The position numbers were made by a program, and so were the translations under genes. Source: CAYSLA01 sp964431685 (lineage in GTDB: Bacteria > Armatimonadota > UBA5829). Taken from it: 28,565 nucleotides of DNA. Below the pieces are notes generated by a model, which was not told where the DNA came from, did not search any database, and saw only the letters and a program-made list of their open reading frames with translations. Shown here in pieces: positions 1 through 8,665 of the stretch (position 1 is the stretch's first letter; each line of letters starts with the position of its first letter). Location: NCBI GenBank assembly GCA_964431685.1, contig CAYSLA010000028.1:1-28565 (forward strand), written 5' to 3'.

Positions 1-62
1 AAGAATGATTCCCATAAGTCCCATAAGTCTTATTGCTCCCATTCTATTGAGAGGCACACAAA

Positions 63-716
63 ATGAAACGACACGGTTTCACACTAATAGAACTACTTGT
101 AGTCATAGCAATCATAGCCATCCTTGCAGCAATACTGTTTCCCGTCTTTGCCGCGGCAAAGCAGAAAGCCAACAGTGTCACATGCCTTTCTAACCTGAAG
201 TCTATTGGCCAGGGCTATATGATGTACCTTGACGATAATGACGGATCATTCGGCATGGTCGGGTGGACCTGGTGGAATGAGATTCAGCCCTACGTAGCGC
301 TGAAGAAGGATCTCAGTGCGGCCGAGTCCCGGCGCATAATTGAATGTCCCTCTGGAGCCGTCACGCTCCACAAGTACAACAACTACTTCTTTGACTACGG
401 CATAAACTATAATCTCAGGAACCAACTAAACGTTCTGCTTGGAATCCTGAGCCCGGGCTACTCACAGGTGAACTACACCATGATACCCTATCCTTCTCAG
501 ACCATCCTTGGGGCAGACCGCGAGACCGCTGTATGGGATTTCGCCGTTGGTGTGACAATGAACCTGTCCAAGCCCGACTTCGTGCCGGCCTGGGTATACA
601 AGGTTGCTCTGAGACACGGAGGCAGGGGAAACCTTGTCTTCATTGACGGACACTGCCAGTCGATTGGCTCTCTGGAGCAAACGCTCAGTCCTGAGAACCT
701 GTGGGATCTTAAGTAG
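63..716 (+). CDS. Type IV pilin-like secreted protein with H-X9-DG motif (DUF1559-like)
   Basis: A 217-aa protein with a classic prepilin-type N-terminus: short basic leader (MKRHG), then FTLIELLVVIAIIAILAAIL, which is the prepilin peptidase cleavage/methylation site (G|F, conserved Glu at +5) plus the hydrophobic helix. Near the C-terminus RHGGRGNLVFIDGH carries the H-X9-DG motif found in large paralogous pilin-like families of Planctomycetes and Armatimonadetes. The middle has few cysteines and a Trp/Tyr-rich globular part. A GAGAGG Shine-Dalgarno lies about 8 bases before the ATG. The protein is expected at the cell envelope as a pseudopilin-like surface or secretion component. Its exact role is unknown. 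It stands directly upstream of a glycoside hydrolase gene, an arrangement common in these phyla. Family call is secure, function is not. Confidence 0.9.
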   Translation: MKRHGFTLIELLVVIAIIAILAAILFPVFAAAKQKANSVTCLSNLKSIGQGYMMYLDDNDGSFGMVGWTWWNEIQPYVALKKDLSAAESRRIIECPSGAVTLHKYNNYFFDYGINYNLRNQLNVLLGILSPGYSQVNYTMIPYPSQTILGADRETAVWDFAVGVTMNLSKPDFVPAWVYKVALRHGGRGNLVFIDGHCQSIGSLEQTLSPENLWDLK

Positions 717-776
717 TCTCTGGCTACCACGAAAACACGCAGTCTGCAAGGTCTTTGGCCCTACTGAGGAGTAGTC

Positions 777-3700
777 ATGATATATCGCCTGTTGCTATGC
801 GCCACCATAATTGCTGTTCCGATTTCGGCATCCGTGGGTGATCCGGTGCTCCGTGTGCCTTATGCTTCCACATCTGTCAGGCTGGATGGCAAGATCGGCA
901 AAGCCGAATGGAATGATGCCGCGGTGTTGCGCAACATCCACGTGCGAGGCAACTCTCGCCTTGCCTACCCGGCCACCACCATCTACGTGAAATACGACAA
1001 AGACAACCTGTGGGTGGCCGCGGAATGCGTGGAGGGTCAGGACGGCTACCCAAAGGCTCACAGACGCAAGCCCACCGACTTACTCACAAACGATGATTCG
1101 CTGCAGGTCGTGCTTGGCATATCGGACGAAGCGTCTCAGCCCAAAGCCGACATAAACTTCGGCGGGTATGCGGGCGCAACCGGCCAGAAAGCTTGCGCGG
1201 CAGACTACTACTATCAGTTCACGGCGAACAGTGCGGGAGCGGTCTCTCGTTTCTTCATAGAATCACCTCTGGACCATCCGAAGTTTGATGCGAAAACAAG
1301 CTCCGCCAAAGGCTCCTGGACGGTTGAGATGCGCATACCTTTTTCGTCGTGGGGCGCCGCGAATCCTGTTGGAAACACGTATCCCGCCAACTTCTTCAGA
1401 TTTCGACCACCCGATATGACCGCCTGGCACTTGCCGGCATTCGGCGGATATGCGCCGATGCCTTTTGGTGAGATACACTTCCTTCCCAGCGAATATTCGG
1501 ACCAGAAGACCGTAGAGCCTCCACATGCCCAACTGCCGACGGTTGGCAACTCAGTGGTCTTCGTTAACGGCCTTGCAGTTCAGGAAGAAGTGGCTGGCGA
1601 GCTTTCCGCGACACTGGAGTACTACCCGCTTTCGAGGCAGATCATCGGGCTGATAGAGACACCTGAGGGCGCCGGCGCAGACCACGCGATAATCAGCGTT
1701 GACGGCGTGGAAGTTGCCAGGCAAGCCCTTACAGGCGGCGGCAAGACGAAGTTGACAGCGGTTGTTAGCGACGGGACCGCCCTTCCCACGACAGCGAGCC
1801 TCGATGTCATCTCGAGCGACGGTGATAAACTAATCGCTAAAAACATAGACATACCTGATCACGATATACCCGATTGGTATGGAACCGACGCAGGCAATGA
1901 CTACATCGACAAGAAAGCGCCGAGTCCTTGGAGCGCACCGGTGGTCGAGGGCAGCCGCGTGAGGCTATTCCATAACAGCATGGAGTTTGCATCCGGCGCA
2001 CTGCCAGGCTCGGTGGTCGACGGACTCGGTGAGCTTCTTGCCGGCGAGGCTGTTGTTGACGTGGAAGTGAACGGAAAGCCCATCTCGCTGAACCGGTCCG
2101 CGCCGGAGTTGAGAGTCGACGGTGTGGTTGCTCAAGTGATCTCCGATCAGGGCGCACTGCAGTCTCGTGCGAGTATCGAGTTCGACGGTTTCACGACTGT
2201 GAAAATGCGGCTTCGCGGAGTTGATCCGGCTTCGGTCAGCAAAGTCTCCGTAGCTTTCCCTATCAGAAAAGAGATCGCGAAGTTCTTGAATACGGGCCAC
2301 CTGCAGAACACCCAGAAGCTCATGGGATTTGGTTGGGAAGGCCCGGGCAGCGATATATGGCTGGGTAATCAGGACAAGGGCCTGTGGTTTAGCTCAGATA
2401 CGCCTCTATTCTTCTCAGCCAACAGGCGATCCCAGATTCAGATCACGGAGGACAGAGCACAGACCTGGCTCCGGTTCAATTTCGTAGACGCTCCCGGTCA
2501 GATCACAGACAAGGACCACATATTTCGGTTCTTCATCCAGCCGACCCCCACGAAGAAACCGAGCCTGGCCAAGAGCGGGCTGTTCGGCGGCAAGCTTGCT
2601 ATGTGGTTTGAGGAGTGGTCGGACTACGAAGGATACCCCGATCTCGCGAAGATGCCCGAGGTGGCGAAGCGATCGGCTGCGGCCCACGAAAGAGACCAGC
2701 AGTTCATACTCTACTTCAACCAGCAACTCGCTGAGAACTCGCCAGGCTTTAAGGAGTTCCGGTCCGAACTCATCGTGCCCCCTGGTCTGATGTGGTACAA
2801 GCGGGCATACGAACCCGGTAAGGGCGTGCCGTGTTACGTCTGCTGCACTCACGGGCCTTTCGGCGATCTCCTGCTGGACGGTATGCGCAAGCTGAGAGAT
2901 GAGGGCGGAATAGACGGTATCTACTCTGATGGCACCAGTTACCCCTGGGAGTGTGACAATCTCGCGCACCGGGGTTGCGATGACAATGTAGTTGTCAGAT
3001 GGGATGGCAAGGATGAGAGCCGGATCACCGGGGTCCGCGAGTTCCTGAAGCGCGTGCGGGGAATCTTCGATGAGAATGGCAGGAAGCCGGCGATGGTTAC
3101 ACACTGCGGCGGCGGACTCGACATTCCGACGACTTCGCTGTTTGACTCATACTATGAGGGAGAAGCGCTGGTCCGCTACCGGCCGGACTACGCAATTCCG
3201 CTCCACGTGTTTGCAGTTGGGTATAGCGGATGGCAGTGGGGAATCCGAACCGACATGATACCCGCGCTTTGGTCTTCGCAGACGGTTCGGCTGCTGCCCT
3301 GGTCGCTGCTGCACGATACCCAGGTAGGTGGTTCTTCCGGCGAGCTGGAGCGCAAGATATATTCTGACTACTCCGACGATGCCACCGTGGAATACTACCC
3401 GTACTGGCGAGCTCAGCCCCACGTGAGAAAGCTCAAAGGAGACGTGCTGTTCTCATACTACCGCAAAGCCGGCTCGACGATGCTCATTGTCAGCAATCTG
3501 ACGTGGAATGAACAGGAATGCGAACTGGACCTGAATGGTCTGTATTCCCGAAAGACACTTGCCGCCACGGATATGGCAAGGGATATTGTGTTTCCTTTGC
3601 AAGGCAATCGCGCCAGGTTTGCCCTGGATGCCCACAGCTTCATAGCCTTGCGGCTGGACACGTCATCCGGAGCAGACGCCGCGGGCGACACACAACCGAC

Positions 3701-4262
3701 GCGAAGTGCCGAGCGCACCGGTCTGGAGGGCAAGTATTCCGGCACCAGACTGGCGGATTGGGAAGTAAACTCGGCGGATCCCGGAGTCAGCGTGCAGGAC
3801 GGATGCAGTATAGGTGGCATTGAGGGCGGTATCAGACTGGGCAGCACGGTGCATCAAAGTGCCTCGAGCGCTGCATTCAGAATGAGCATCGCCGATCAGG
3901 GCACCGTGAGACTTAAGATCGTACGCTCGGGCAGACTAGGGCTCAACATAGCGGGAGCCGGTTTGTCATTTGACGGCGGTTGGATTCCGTCGGCGGCTCC
4001 CACAAACACCGGATATTTCCATCATCCGGGGACCAACCCTGAGAAAGCGGAGATTCTTGCGGTTTCCTGGCGCGATGGAATGATCGACGCAACCTACGGA
4101 GACATGAACGTCGCGAAGGGTTTGTCTCTCAGAGGCATGGGCTCAGCGAGATCGCTTTCGCTGAGCACCTGGGCAGGCGACTGGTTCGCGTTCGAAGTGC
4201 TGGAGATATCGGATCAACCCAGCATACTCTTCCCGAGCAAAGTCGCACACCCGATTCTATGA
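777..4262 (+). CDS. Large secreted glycoside hydrolase-like protein with CBM9-like N-terminal domain
   Basis: A 1161-aa protein. An ideal GAGGAG Shine-Dalgarno sits 5 bases before the ATG at 777. Residues 1-21 form a Sec signal peptide. Residues about 25-235 resemble a CBM9/DOMON-type carbohydrate-binding domain (start VPYASTSVRLDGKIGKAEWN; later WTVEMRIPFSSWG). A beta-rich middle section (about 370-590) precedes a TIM-barrel-like region (about 590-960) containing GGIDGIYSDGTSYPW, where Asp718 is in the position expected for a catalytic or substrate-binding carboxylate. The overall order resembles DUF6067/GH123-like or clan GH-D-like proteins. The last ~130 residues form an extra beta-rich domain. 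It probably binds and cleaves polysaccharide outside the cytoplasm; the substrate cannot be read from sequence. The GH94-type gene follows 33 bases downstream. Exact GH family is uncertain. Confidence 0.8.
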   Translation: MIYRLLLCATIIAVPISASVGDPVLRVPYASTSVRLDGKIGKAEWNDAAVLRNIHVRGNSRLAYPATTIYVKYDKDNLWVAAECVEGQDGYPKAHRRKPTDLLTNDDSLQVVLGISDEASQPKADINFGGYAGATGQKACAADYYYQFTANSAGAVSRFFIESPLDHPKFDAKTSSAKGSWTVEMRIPFSSWGAANPVGNTYPANFFRFRPPDMTAWHLPAFGGYAPMPFGEIHFLPSEYSDQKTVEPPHAQLPTVGNSVVFVNGLAVQEEVAGELSATLEYYPLSRQIIGLIETPEGAGADHAIISVDGVEVARQALTGGGKTKLTAVVSDGTALPTTASLDVISSDGDKLIAKNIDIPDHDIPDWYGTDAGNDYIDKKAPSPWSAPVVEGSRVRLFHNSMEFASGALPGSVVDGLGELLAGEAVVDVEVNGKPISLNRSAPELRVDGVVAQVISDQGALQSRASIEFDGFTTVKMRLRGVDPASVSKVSVAFPIRKEIAKFLNTGHLQNTQKLMGFGWEGPGSDIWLGNQDKGLWFSSDTPLFFSANRRSQIQITEDRAQTWLRFNFVDAPGQITDKDHIFRFFIQPTPTKKPSLAKSGLFGGKLAMWFEEWSDYEGYPDLAKMPEVAKRSAAAHERDQQFILYFNQQLAENSPGFKEFRSELIVPPGLMWYKRAYEPGKGVPCYVCCTHGPFGDLLLDGMRKLRDEGGIDGIYSDGTSYPWECDNLAHRGCDDNVVVRWDGKDESRITGVREFLKRVRGIFDENGRKPAMVTHCGGGLDIPTTSLFDSYYEGEALVRYRPDYAIPLHVFAVGYSGWQWGIRTDMIPALWSSQTVRLLPWSLLHDTQVGGSSGELERKIYSDYSDDATVEYYPYWRAQPHVRKLKGDVLFSYYRKAGSTMLIVSNLTWNEQECELDLNGLYSRKTLAATDMARDIVFPLQGNRARFALDAHSFIALRLDTSSGADAAGDTQPTRSAERTGLEGKYSGTRLADWEVNSADPGVSVQDGCSIGGIEGGIRLGSTVHQSASSAAFRMSIADQGTVRLKIVRSGRLGLNIAGAGLSFDGGWIPSAAPTNTGYFHHPGTNPEKAEILAVSWRDGMIDATYGDMNVAKGLSLRGMGSARSLSLSTWAGDWFAFEVLEISDQPSILFPSKVAHPIL

Positions 4263-4295
4263 CACGCAAATGGACCAGGTTGGAGTGATTAGAGA

Positions 4296-6644
4296 TTGGT
4301 GAATCCAGACAACAGAGAGAACTACGGCCACTACAGCGATTTCGGTGATGAGTTCATCATCACCAGGTTTGACACGCCCAAACCGTGGCTCAACTACTCG
4401 TGGAACCGCTCGCTGCTCAGTTCCATTGACCAGCGCGGCCGCGGCTCAGCCGTCTATCGCAGCCCATCGGGAGAACGTACCAATCTCATCCAGGACCGTA
4501 TTGTATACATCAAAGATAGAGACAGCGGTGATATATGGACGGTGGGTTGGGACCCGGTTCAACTTGACTTCACCCACTACAGATGCAGGCACGGACTGGG
4601 TTACACAGCAATCGAGTCACACAATGGCGGCATCGTCGCATCGTGCACTATCACATCGGCGTCAAGAGATCCTGTTGAGCTCTGGACGACCCGCATAGAG
4701 AATGCGAGTTCGGACACCCGCCATATAAGCGTCTATCCTTATGTCGAGTTTGACTTGGACGGCCCCGGCGCCTATGGCGGTGTTGAGAACTACACAGTCA
4801 GTCGGTTTCGGTCGAGGACGAACACCATATTGGCGATCAATCAGTGCCGCACCGGCAACCCGACCAAGAGCAACTGCTTCTTTCACTGTGACGCGGCTCC
4901 GGATGATTTCCAGATCAGCAAGTACAAGTTTCTTGGAAGCAGATACGGGAGCCTCGCAAGGCCGAAGGGAGTGGCCGGCAGCGCCCTTGGCGGCATAGAA
5001 ACCGCAAACGAGCCATTGATCGGGGCTATGCAGTACGACCTCGTTCTGCGTCCCGGTCAGATAGTAGAGTTTCGCTGCATAGTTGGGCCGTTCGCCCAAG
5101 AGTCTGAGGTATCTGATCTGTGCGAACGCTATTCCGGAGCCGAGGCGTTTGATGAGGTCCTGCGCAACTGGCGCCAGCGGTGCAAATGTTTCTTGAACGT
5201 AGATATTGATGTCCGGGATGATTACCTGAACCCGCTGTTCAACACGTGGACAAAGCACCAGCTATCAATGCTGATGGACTGGTCTCGTGGGTGGACGATG
5301 GGGTTCCGGGATACTTTGCAGGATGCGCAGGCATACTGCGCTCTGGACCCGGCGAAATCCAGGGAATCCATAGTTATGGCTGCCAGTCATCAGATGTCGG
5401 ATGGCAGCGCGCTTCGCGGATACTGGCCCGTCGATTCGAACAAGTACGCGGACGGCGGGGTGTGGCTGGCTCTGGCGTGCGTGGATTACGTCAAAGAAAC
5501 CGGAGTCACGGACATCCTCAATGAGGAAGTGCGTTTCAATGATGAGGGCTCTGCCACAGTGTTCGAGCATGTCTGCCGAGGCTTGAGCTGGATTAGCCAG
5601 AACCCCGGCGAACACGGTCTTGCAAGGGTCCTGTTCGGTGATTGGAATGACTCGCTCAATATCGGGATTGGCGGGAAGGGCGAGAGTGTCTGGCTCTCGA
5701 TGGCGTTGGTGCAGGCCGCGAGAGAGATGGCCGAGCTCGCACGCTTCGTTGGGCGTGCTGATCGAGCACAGCAGTTCACCGAGATGGCTAACACTGCTGT
5801 CGCTGCCGTGCAGTCGTGCTGGGACGGGCGGTGGTATCTTCGTGGTTACACCGACCAGGGGGAAAAGGTGGGCTCCGCAGAGTGCAAGGAAGGCAGAATA
5901 TTCGCCGAAACGCAGACCTGGGCCATACTGGCGGGAATTACCCCCCATCTCTGGGATGCCATCGAGGCCTCAATGCAGGAGCACTTGATGACGGACTACG
6001 GACTGCTCGTATGTCAGCCCGGTTTCAAGGAGTATGATCCCGCGCTGGGACGGATTACGACCATACCGGCCGGTTGGGGAGAAAACGGCAGTTCCTACTG
6101 CCACGTCAGCGCATTCAAGGCAGTGGCCGACTGCGTTCGACGTGACGGAGATGCCGCTCTGGACTCTCTGATCAGAATACTGGCCTGCAATCCGGCGAAC
6201 CCGGTATCTCGATCCGGCGCCGAGCCCTATGGCTTCACCAATATGTTCCGGGGCCCTGAGCACCCGCAAGCGGGTCTTTCCCTCCGAAGCTGGTATACTG
6301 GAACGGTCGGATGGGCGTTTCGGTGCGTGACACAGTGGATGCTTGGGGTGCGGCCCACGTACAAGGGCCTGCTGATTGATCCTGTAATGCCCAAGGCATG
6401 GCCTTATGCCAGAATGCTGAGGCGGTTCAGGGGCGCGCAGTACGACATCCAGATAGAGATATCGAGCGCGCTCGAAAAGAATGACGTTCGAGTGAGCGTA
6501 GACGGCTCAGAAATACGAGGAAACCTGATCAGACTGTCCGACTATCCCGACAAACATGAAGTCAGGGTGACTGTGGGCAATGCTGCCGATGGCGCACCCG
6601 ATATGAAGCTTGAGGCTGAGACAGCCTATGGACTGGCCAGGTAG
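4296..6644 (+). CDS. GH94 family glycoside phosphorylase (cellobiose/cellodextrin phosphorylase-like)
   Basis: A 782-aa protein without signal peptide. The N-terminus (GHYSDFGDEFIITRFDTPKPW, then LNYSWN) has the glycosyltransferase-36/GH94 beta-sandwich signature, and the C-terminal half is the (alpha/alpha)6 barrel: GFRDTLQDAQ near residue 345, then GDWNDS with Asp449 and Asp452 and GKGESVWLSMAL. In GH94 the DWND motif contains the general-acid Asp. The enzymes reversibly phosphorolyse beta-glucosides such as cellobiose, cellodextrins, chitobiose or laminaribiose in the cytoplasm; the specificity here is not resolvable. The start is TTG at 4296 or GTG at 4299 (adjacent codons), with GGAG at 4282-4285. 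It is followed after 5 bases by another cytoplasmic hydrolase candidate, so the two are probably co-translated. This suggests intracellular use of oligosaccharides released by the secreted proteins. Confidence 0.88.
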   Translation: MVNPDNRENYGHYSDFGDEFIITRFDTPKPWLNYSWNRSLLSSIDQRGRGSAVYRSPSGERTNLIQDRIVYIKDRDSGDIWTVGWDPVQLDFTHYRCRHGLGYTAIESHNGGIVASCTITSASRDPVELWTTRIENASSDTRHISVYPYVEFDLDGPGAYGGVENYTVSRFRSRTNTILAINQCRTGNPTKSNCFFHCDAAPDDFQISKYKFLGSRYGSLARPKGVAGSALGGIETANEPLIGAMQYDLVLRPGQIVEFRCIVGPFAQESEVSDLCERYSGAEAFDEVLRNWRQRCKCFLNVDIDVRDDYLNPLFNTWTKHQLSMLMDWSRGWTMGFRDTLQDAQAYCALDPAKSRESIVMAASHQMSDGSALRGYWPVDSNKYADGGVWLALACVDYVKETGVTDILNEEVRFNDEGSATVFEHVCRGLSWISQNPGEHGLARVLFGDWNDSLNIGIGGKGESVWLSMALVQAAREMAELARFVGRADRAQQFTEMANTAVAAVQSCWDGRWYLRGYTDQGEKVGSAECKEGRIFAETQTWAILAGITPHLWDAIEASMQEHLMTDYGLLVCQPGFKEYDPALGRITTIPAGWGENGSSYCHVSAFKAVADCVRRDGDAALDSLIRILACNPANPVSRSGAEPYGFTNMFRGPEHPQAGLSLRSWYTGTVGWAFRCVTQWMLGVRPTYKGLLIDPVMPKAWPYARMLRRFRGAQYDIQIEISSALEKNDVRVSVDGSEIRGNLIRLSDYPDKHEVRVTVGNAADGAPDMKLEAETAYGLAR

Positions 6645-6649
6645 TAGCA

Positions 6650-8644
6650 ATGGAATTTGATCGCAACAACGCAGTCCTGTGCCACGCGGCCGAGGAACTC
6701 GAGAGATTCGCGAGCGATGCGGGTGAGCGCGTGTTTGCCATCCGAATCGATCCCGAAGCGCAACCCGGCACGTTCGGCGTTAACAGCGGCGAGAATGGGC
6801 GCGTAGACATCTGGGGAGCGGATGCGTCGAGCGCGCTGTGTGCAGTGTATTCGCTTCTGGAACACGCTGGCGTGCTGTTCGACGTCACCGGGCCCATCCT
6901 CAGACAGACCAAAGACATCTCTCGCATAGACGGCTGGTCGGAGACATTTGATCCTGCCGTGCGATGGCGAGGAATCCGTCAGCACATCAACTTCCCGATG
7001 GACATTTCGTCCTATTCGCTGGATGAAGCCAGAGACTACATACATAATCTTTCTCGCATGCGCTTCAATGCTATTACTTTTCACAGCTACCCCGGTCAGT
7101 GGTATGAGGCCGATCTTTCTGACGGAAAGGTTCTCGCTGGCGGCTTCTTCTACAACCAGACACACTTGGTGCCGGATCATCCAGTGGTTGGCAAAGCTCT
7201 TGGCAACCAAAGGGTCTTCTGCATTCCCGAAATTGAAATGGTCTTCGATCAGCCCGAAAACCGCAGTCGAATGGCGATCGAATGGCTGAGCGAGGTTATC
7301 GCCGAGTGTAAGCGCGTGGGTTTGCGAGTGCAGTTTTCAGTTGAGCCTCGCGGCGCAGCGATTGAGGATGGCATTGGGTTGGTCGAATCAGTACTTGAAA
7401 GCTATCCGACCATTGACGCACTCGAGCTTATGACTCAGGAATGCGGATGTGGCTACTCTATCCCTCCGCCATCCATCGAAGACGCGCGGGCCGTAATCTC
7501 GCACTGCTTTGGCTCGGATGCGCTGGACGACCCTGACATATCAGAGAGCATCGTCGACGGAATGCGACAGTTGCCTGGGACTGTCCGGGAACTTGCGAGC
7601 AACATAGACCTGGCTCGTGAACTTCAGAGCAGGTGGAGCGGACGAGCGCACCCAACAATCGTGCTTGGTGTCTACGCTACTGATCCCTCGACGCTAAGGA
7701 TAGCCCTATGTCTTCTGCGTCGCTACGCTCCTGAAGGAATAGACCTGGCGTTTCTTCCTGCACACGGTGGGCGTGTTGTGGTCGACTCGCTGGAGAAGAT
7801 GGGTATGACGCGGGCAGACGTGGACAGGTCGATGATCTACAGTTGGATAGAGTTCGACGGAAGCATGTATCTGCAGCAGAACTCGATTGTCGGCACGCGG
7901 AAGTTGCTTGAATACGCCACGGCTGTCAGTGGCGATCACCCTGTGAATGGTCTGTGTTTCAATCACTGGAGGACTGCTGAGAATCGTGCAGCGATTCGCT
8001 ATTCAGCCGAGGCTTGTCTATTCGGGCCAATTCTTGAGCAAGAGTTCTATCGCGCCTATGCTGAGAGTCTGGGAATATCGAGTGTGGACAGCTATACTCA
8101 GGCAATGGCAGAACTGGACGAGGCAGACAGCTATGTAAGGGACAATCTGTTCAATGTTGGTTTCTGCTATGCGGGGTGTTGGGGTCTGGGACTCATCGAG
8201 CAGTGGCAAGGCGAGAGTCTGCTGGCAGCTTTGAGTCGCTACGAGCGCGTTGGTTCGCTGCTTGGTGATGTTGTGAGGAGCACGACTTCAGCAGAGGGAG
8301 CCCAGCACGCCTCATTTCTGGCAAACAGGGTCCAATGCACGATACTGCATCTGCGTGCGATTGCGAACATGGTTGAACTGCAGCCCTTGTGCAAAGAGGA
8401 CATTGATGACAGATTGGGAGCGCAGATTGCCTCCTTATGTGACGCTGCAATGGAGAGTGCCGAGCATTATATGCTCGTCCATGCACAGTTGATGCCTGAT
8501 AGAGGCTGCGAGGGGACTCTGGTTGATTACTATCAGACCCTTCCCGCAGTCATAAAGAGAATTCGCTCCGAATACGTCGGCGATGAGAGGGTGGGCGGCA
8601 TTGAACAGGAAACGTGCGACCGCCCGCCGCTTCCCGCGCTGTAA
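6650..8644 (+). CDS. Cytoplasmic TIM-barrel glycoside hydrolase candidate (GH20/GH67-like architecture)
   Basis: A 664-aa protein with no signal peptide, starting 5 bases after the GH94-type stop codon and so probably translationally coupled. The N-terminal ~100 residues form an alpha/beta domain (VDIWGADASSALCAVYSLLEH, then GVLFDVTGP) like the non-catalytic domain preceding the barrel in GH20 beta-hexosaminidases and GH67-type alpha-glucuronidases. The following VRWRGIRQHINFP, MRFNAITFHSYPGQWY and the strand FCIPEIEMVF look like barrel strands. LELMTQECGCGYS near residue 263 could contribute a catalytic acid. The C-terminal third is helical, rich in Trp, Cys and Glu. I do not recognise a definitive family. 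Context (secreted hydrolases plus a GH94 phosphorylase) supports processing of imported oligosaccharides. Confidence 0.68.
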   Translation: MEFDRNNAVLCHAAEELERFASDAGERVFAIRIDPEAQPGTFGVNSGENGRVDIWGADASSALCAVYSLLEHAGVLFDVTGPILRQTKDISRIDGWSETFDPAVRWRGIRQHINFPMDISSYSLDEARDYIHNLSRMRFNAITFHSYPGQWYEADLSDGKVLAGGFFYNQTHLVPDHPVVGKALGNQRVFCIPEIEMVFDQPENRSRMAIEWLSEVIAECKRVGLRVQFSVEPRGAAIEDGIGLVESVLESYPTIDALELMTQECGCGYSIPPPSIEDARAVISHCFGSDALDDPDISESIVDGMRQLPGTVRELASNIDLARELQSRWSGRAHPTIVLGVYATDPSTLRIALCLLRRYAPEGIDLAFLPAHGGRVVVDSLEKMGMTRADVDRSMIYSWIEFDGSMYLQQNSIVGTRKLLEYATAVSGDHPVNGLCFNHWRTAENRAAIRYSAEACLFGPILEQEFYRAYAESLGISSVDSYTQAMAELDEADSYVRDNLFNVGFCYAGCWGLGLIEQWQGESLLAALSRYERVGSLLGDVVRSTTSAEGAQHASFLANRVQCTILHLRAIANMVELQPLCKEDIDDRLGAQIASLCDAAMESAEHYMLVHAQLMPDRGCEGTLVDYYQTLPAVIKRIRSEYVGDERVGGIEQETCDRPPLPAL

Positions 8645-8665
8645 CCTGTCTTGGAGGAGAGCGTA

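Noticed and set aside
2415..3104. 229-aa minus-strand open frame opposite the large hydrolase.
   Set aside because: It lies entirely inside a coherent 1161-aa plus-strand gene and has no domain or start signal.
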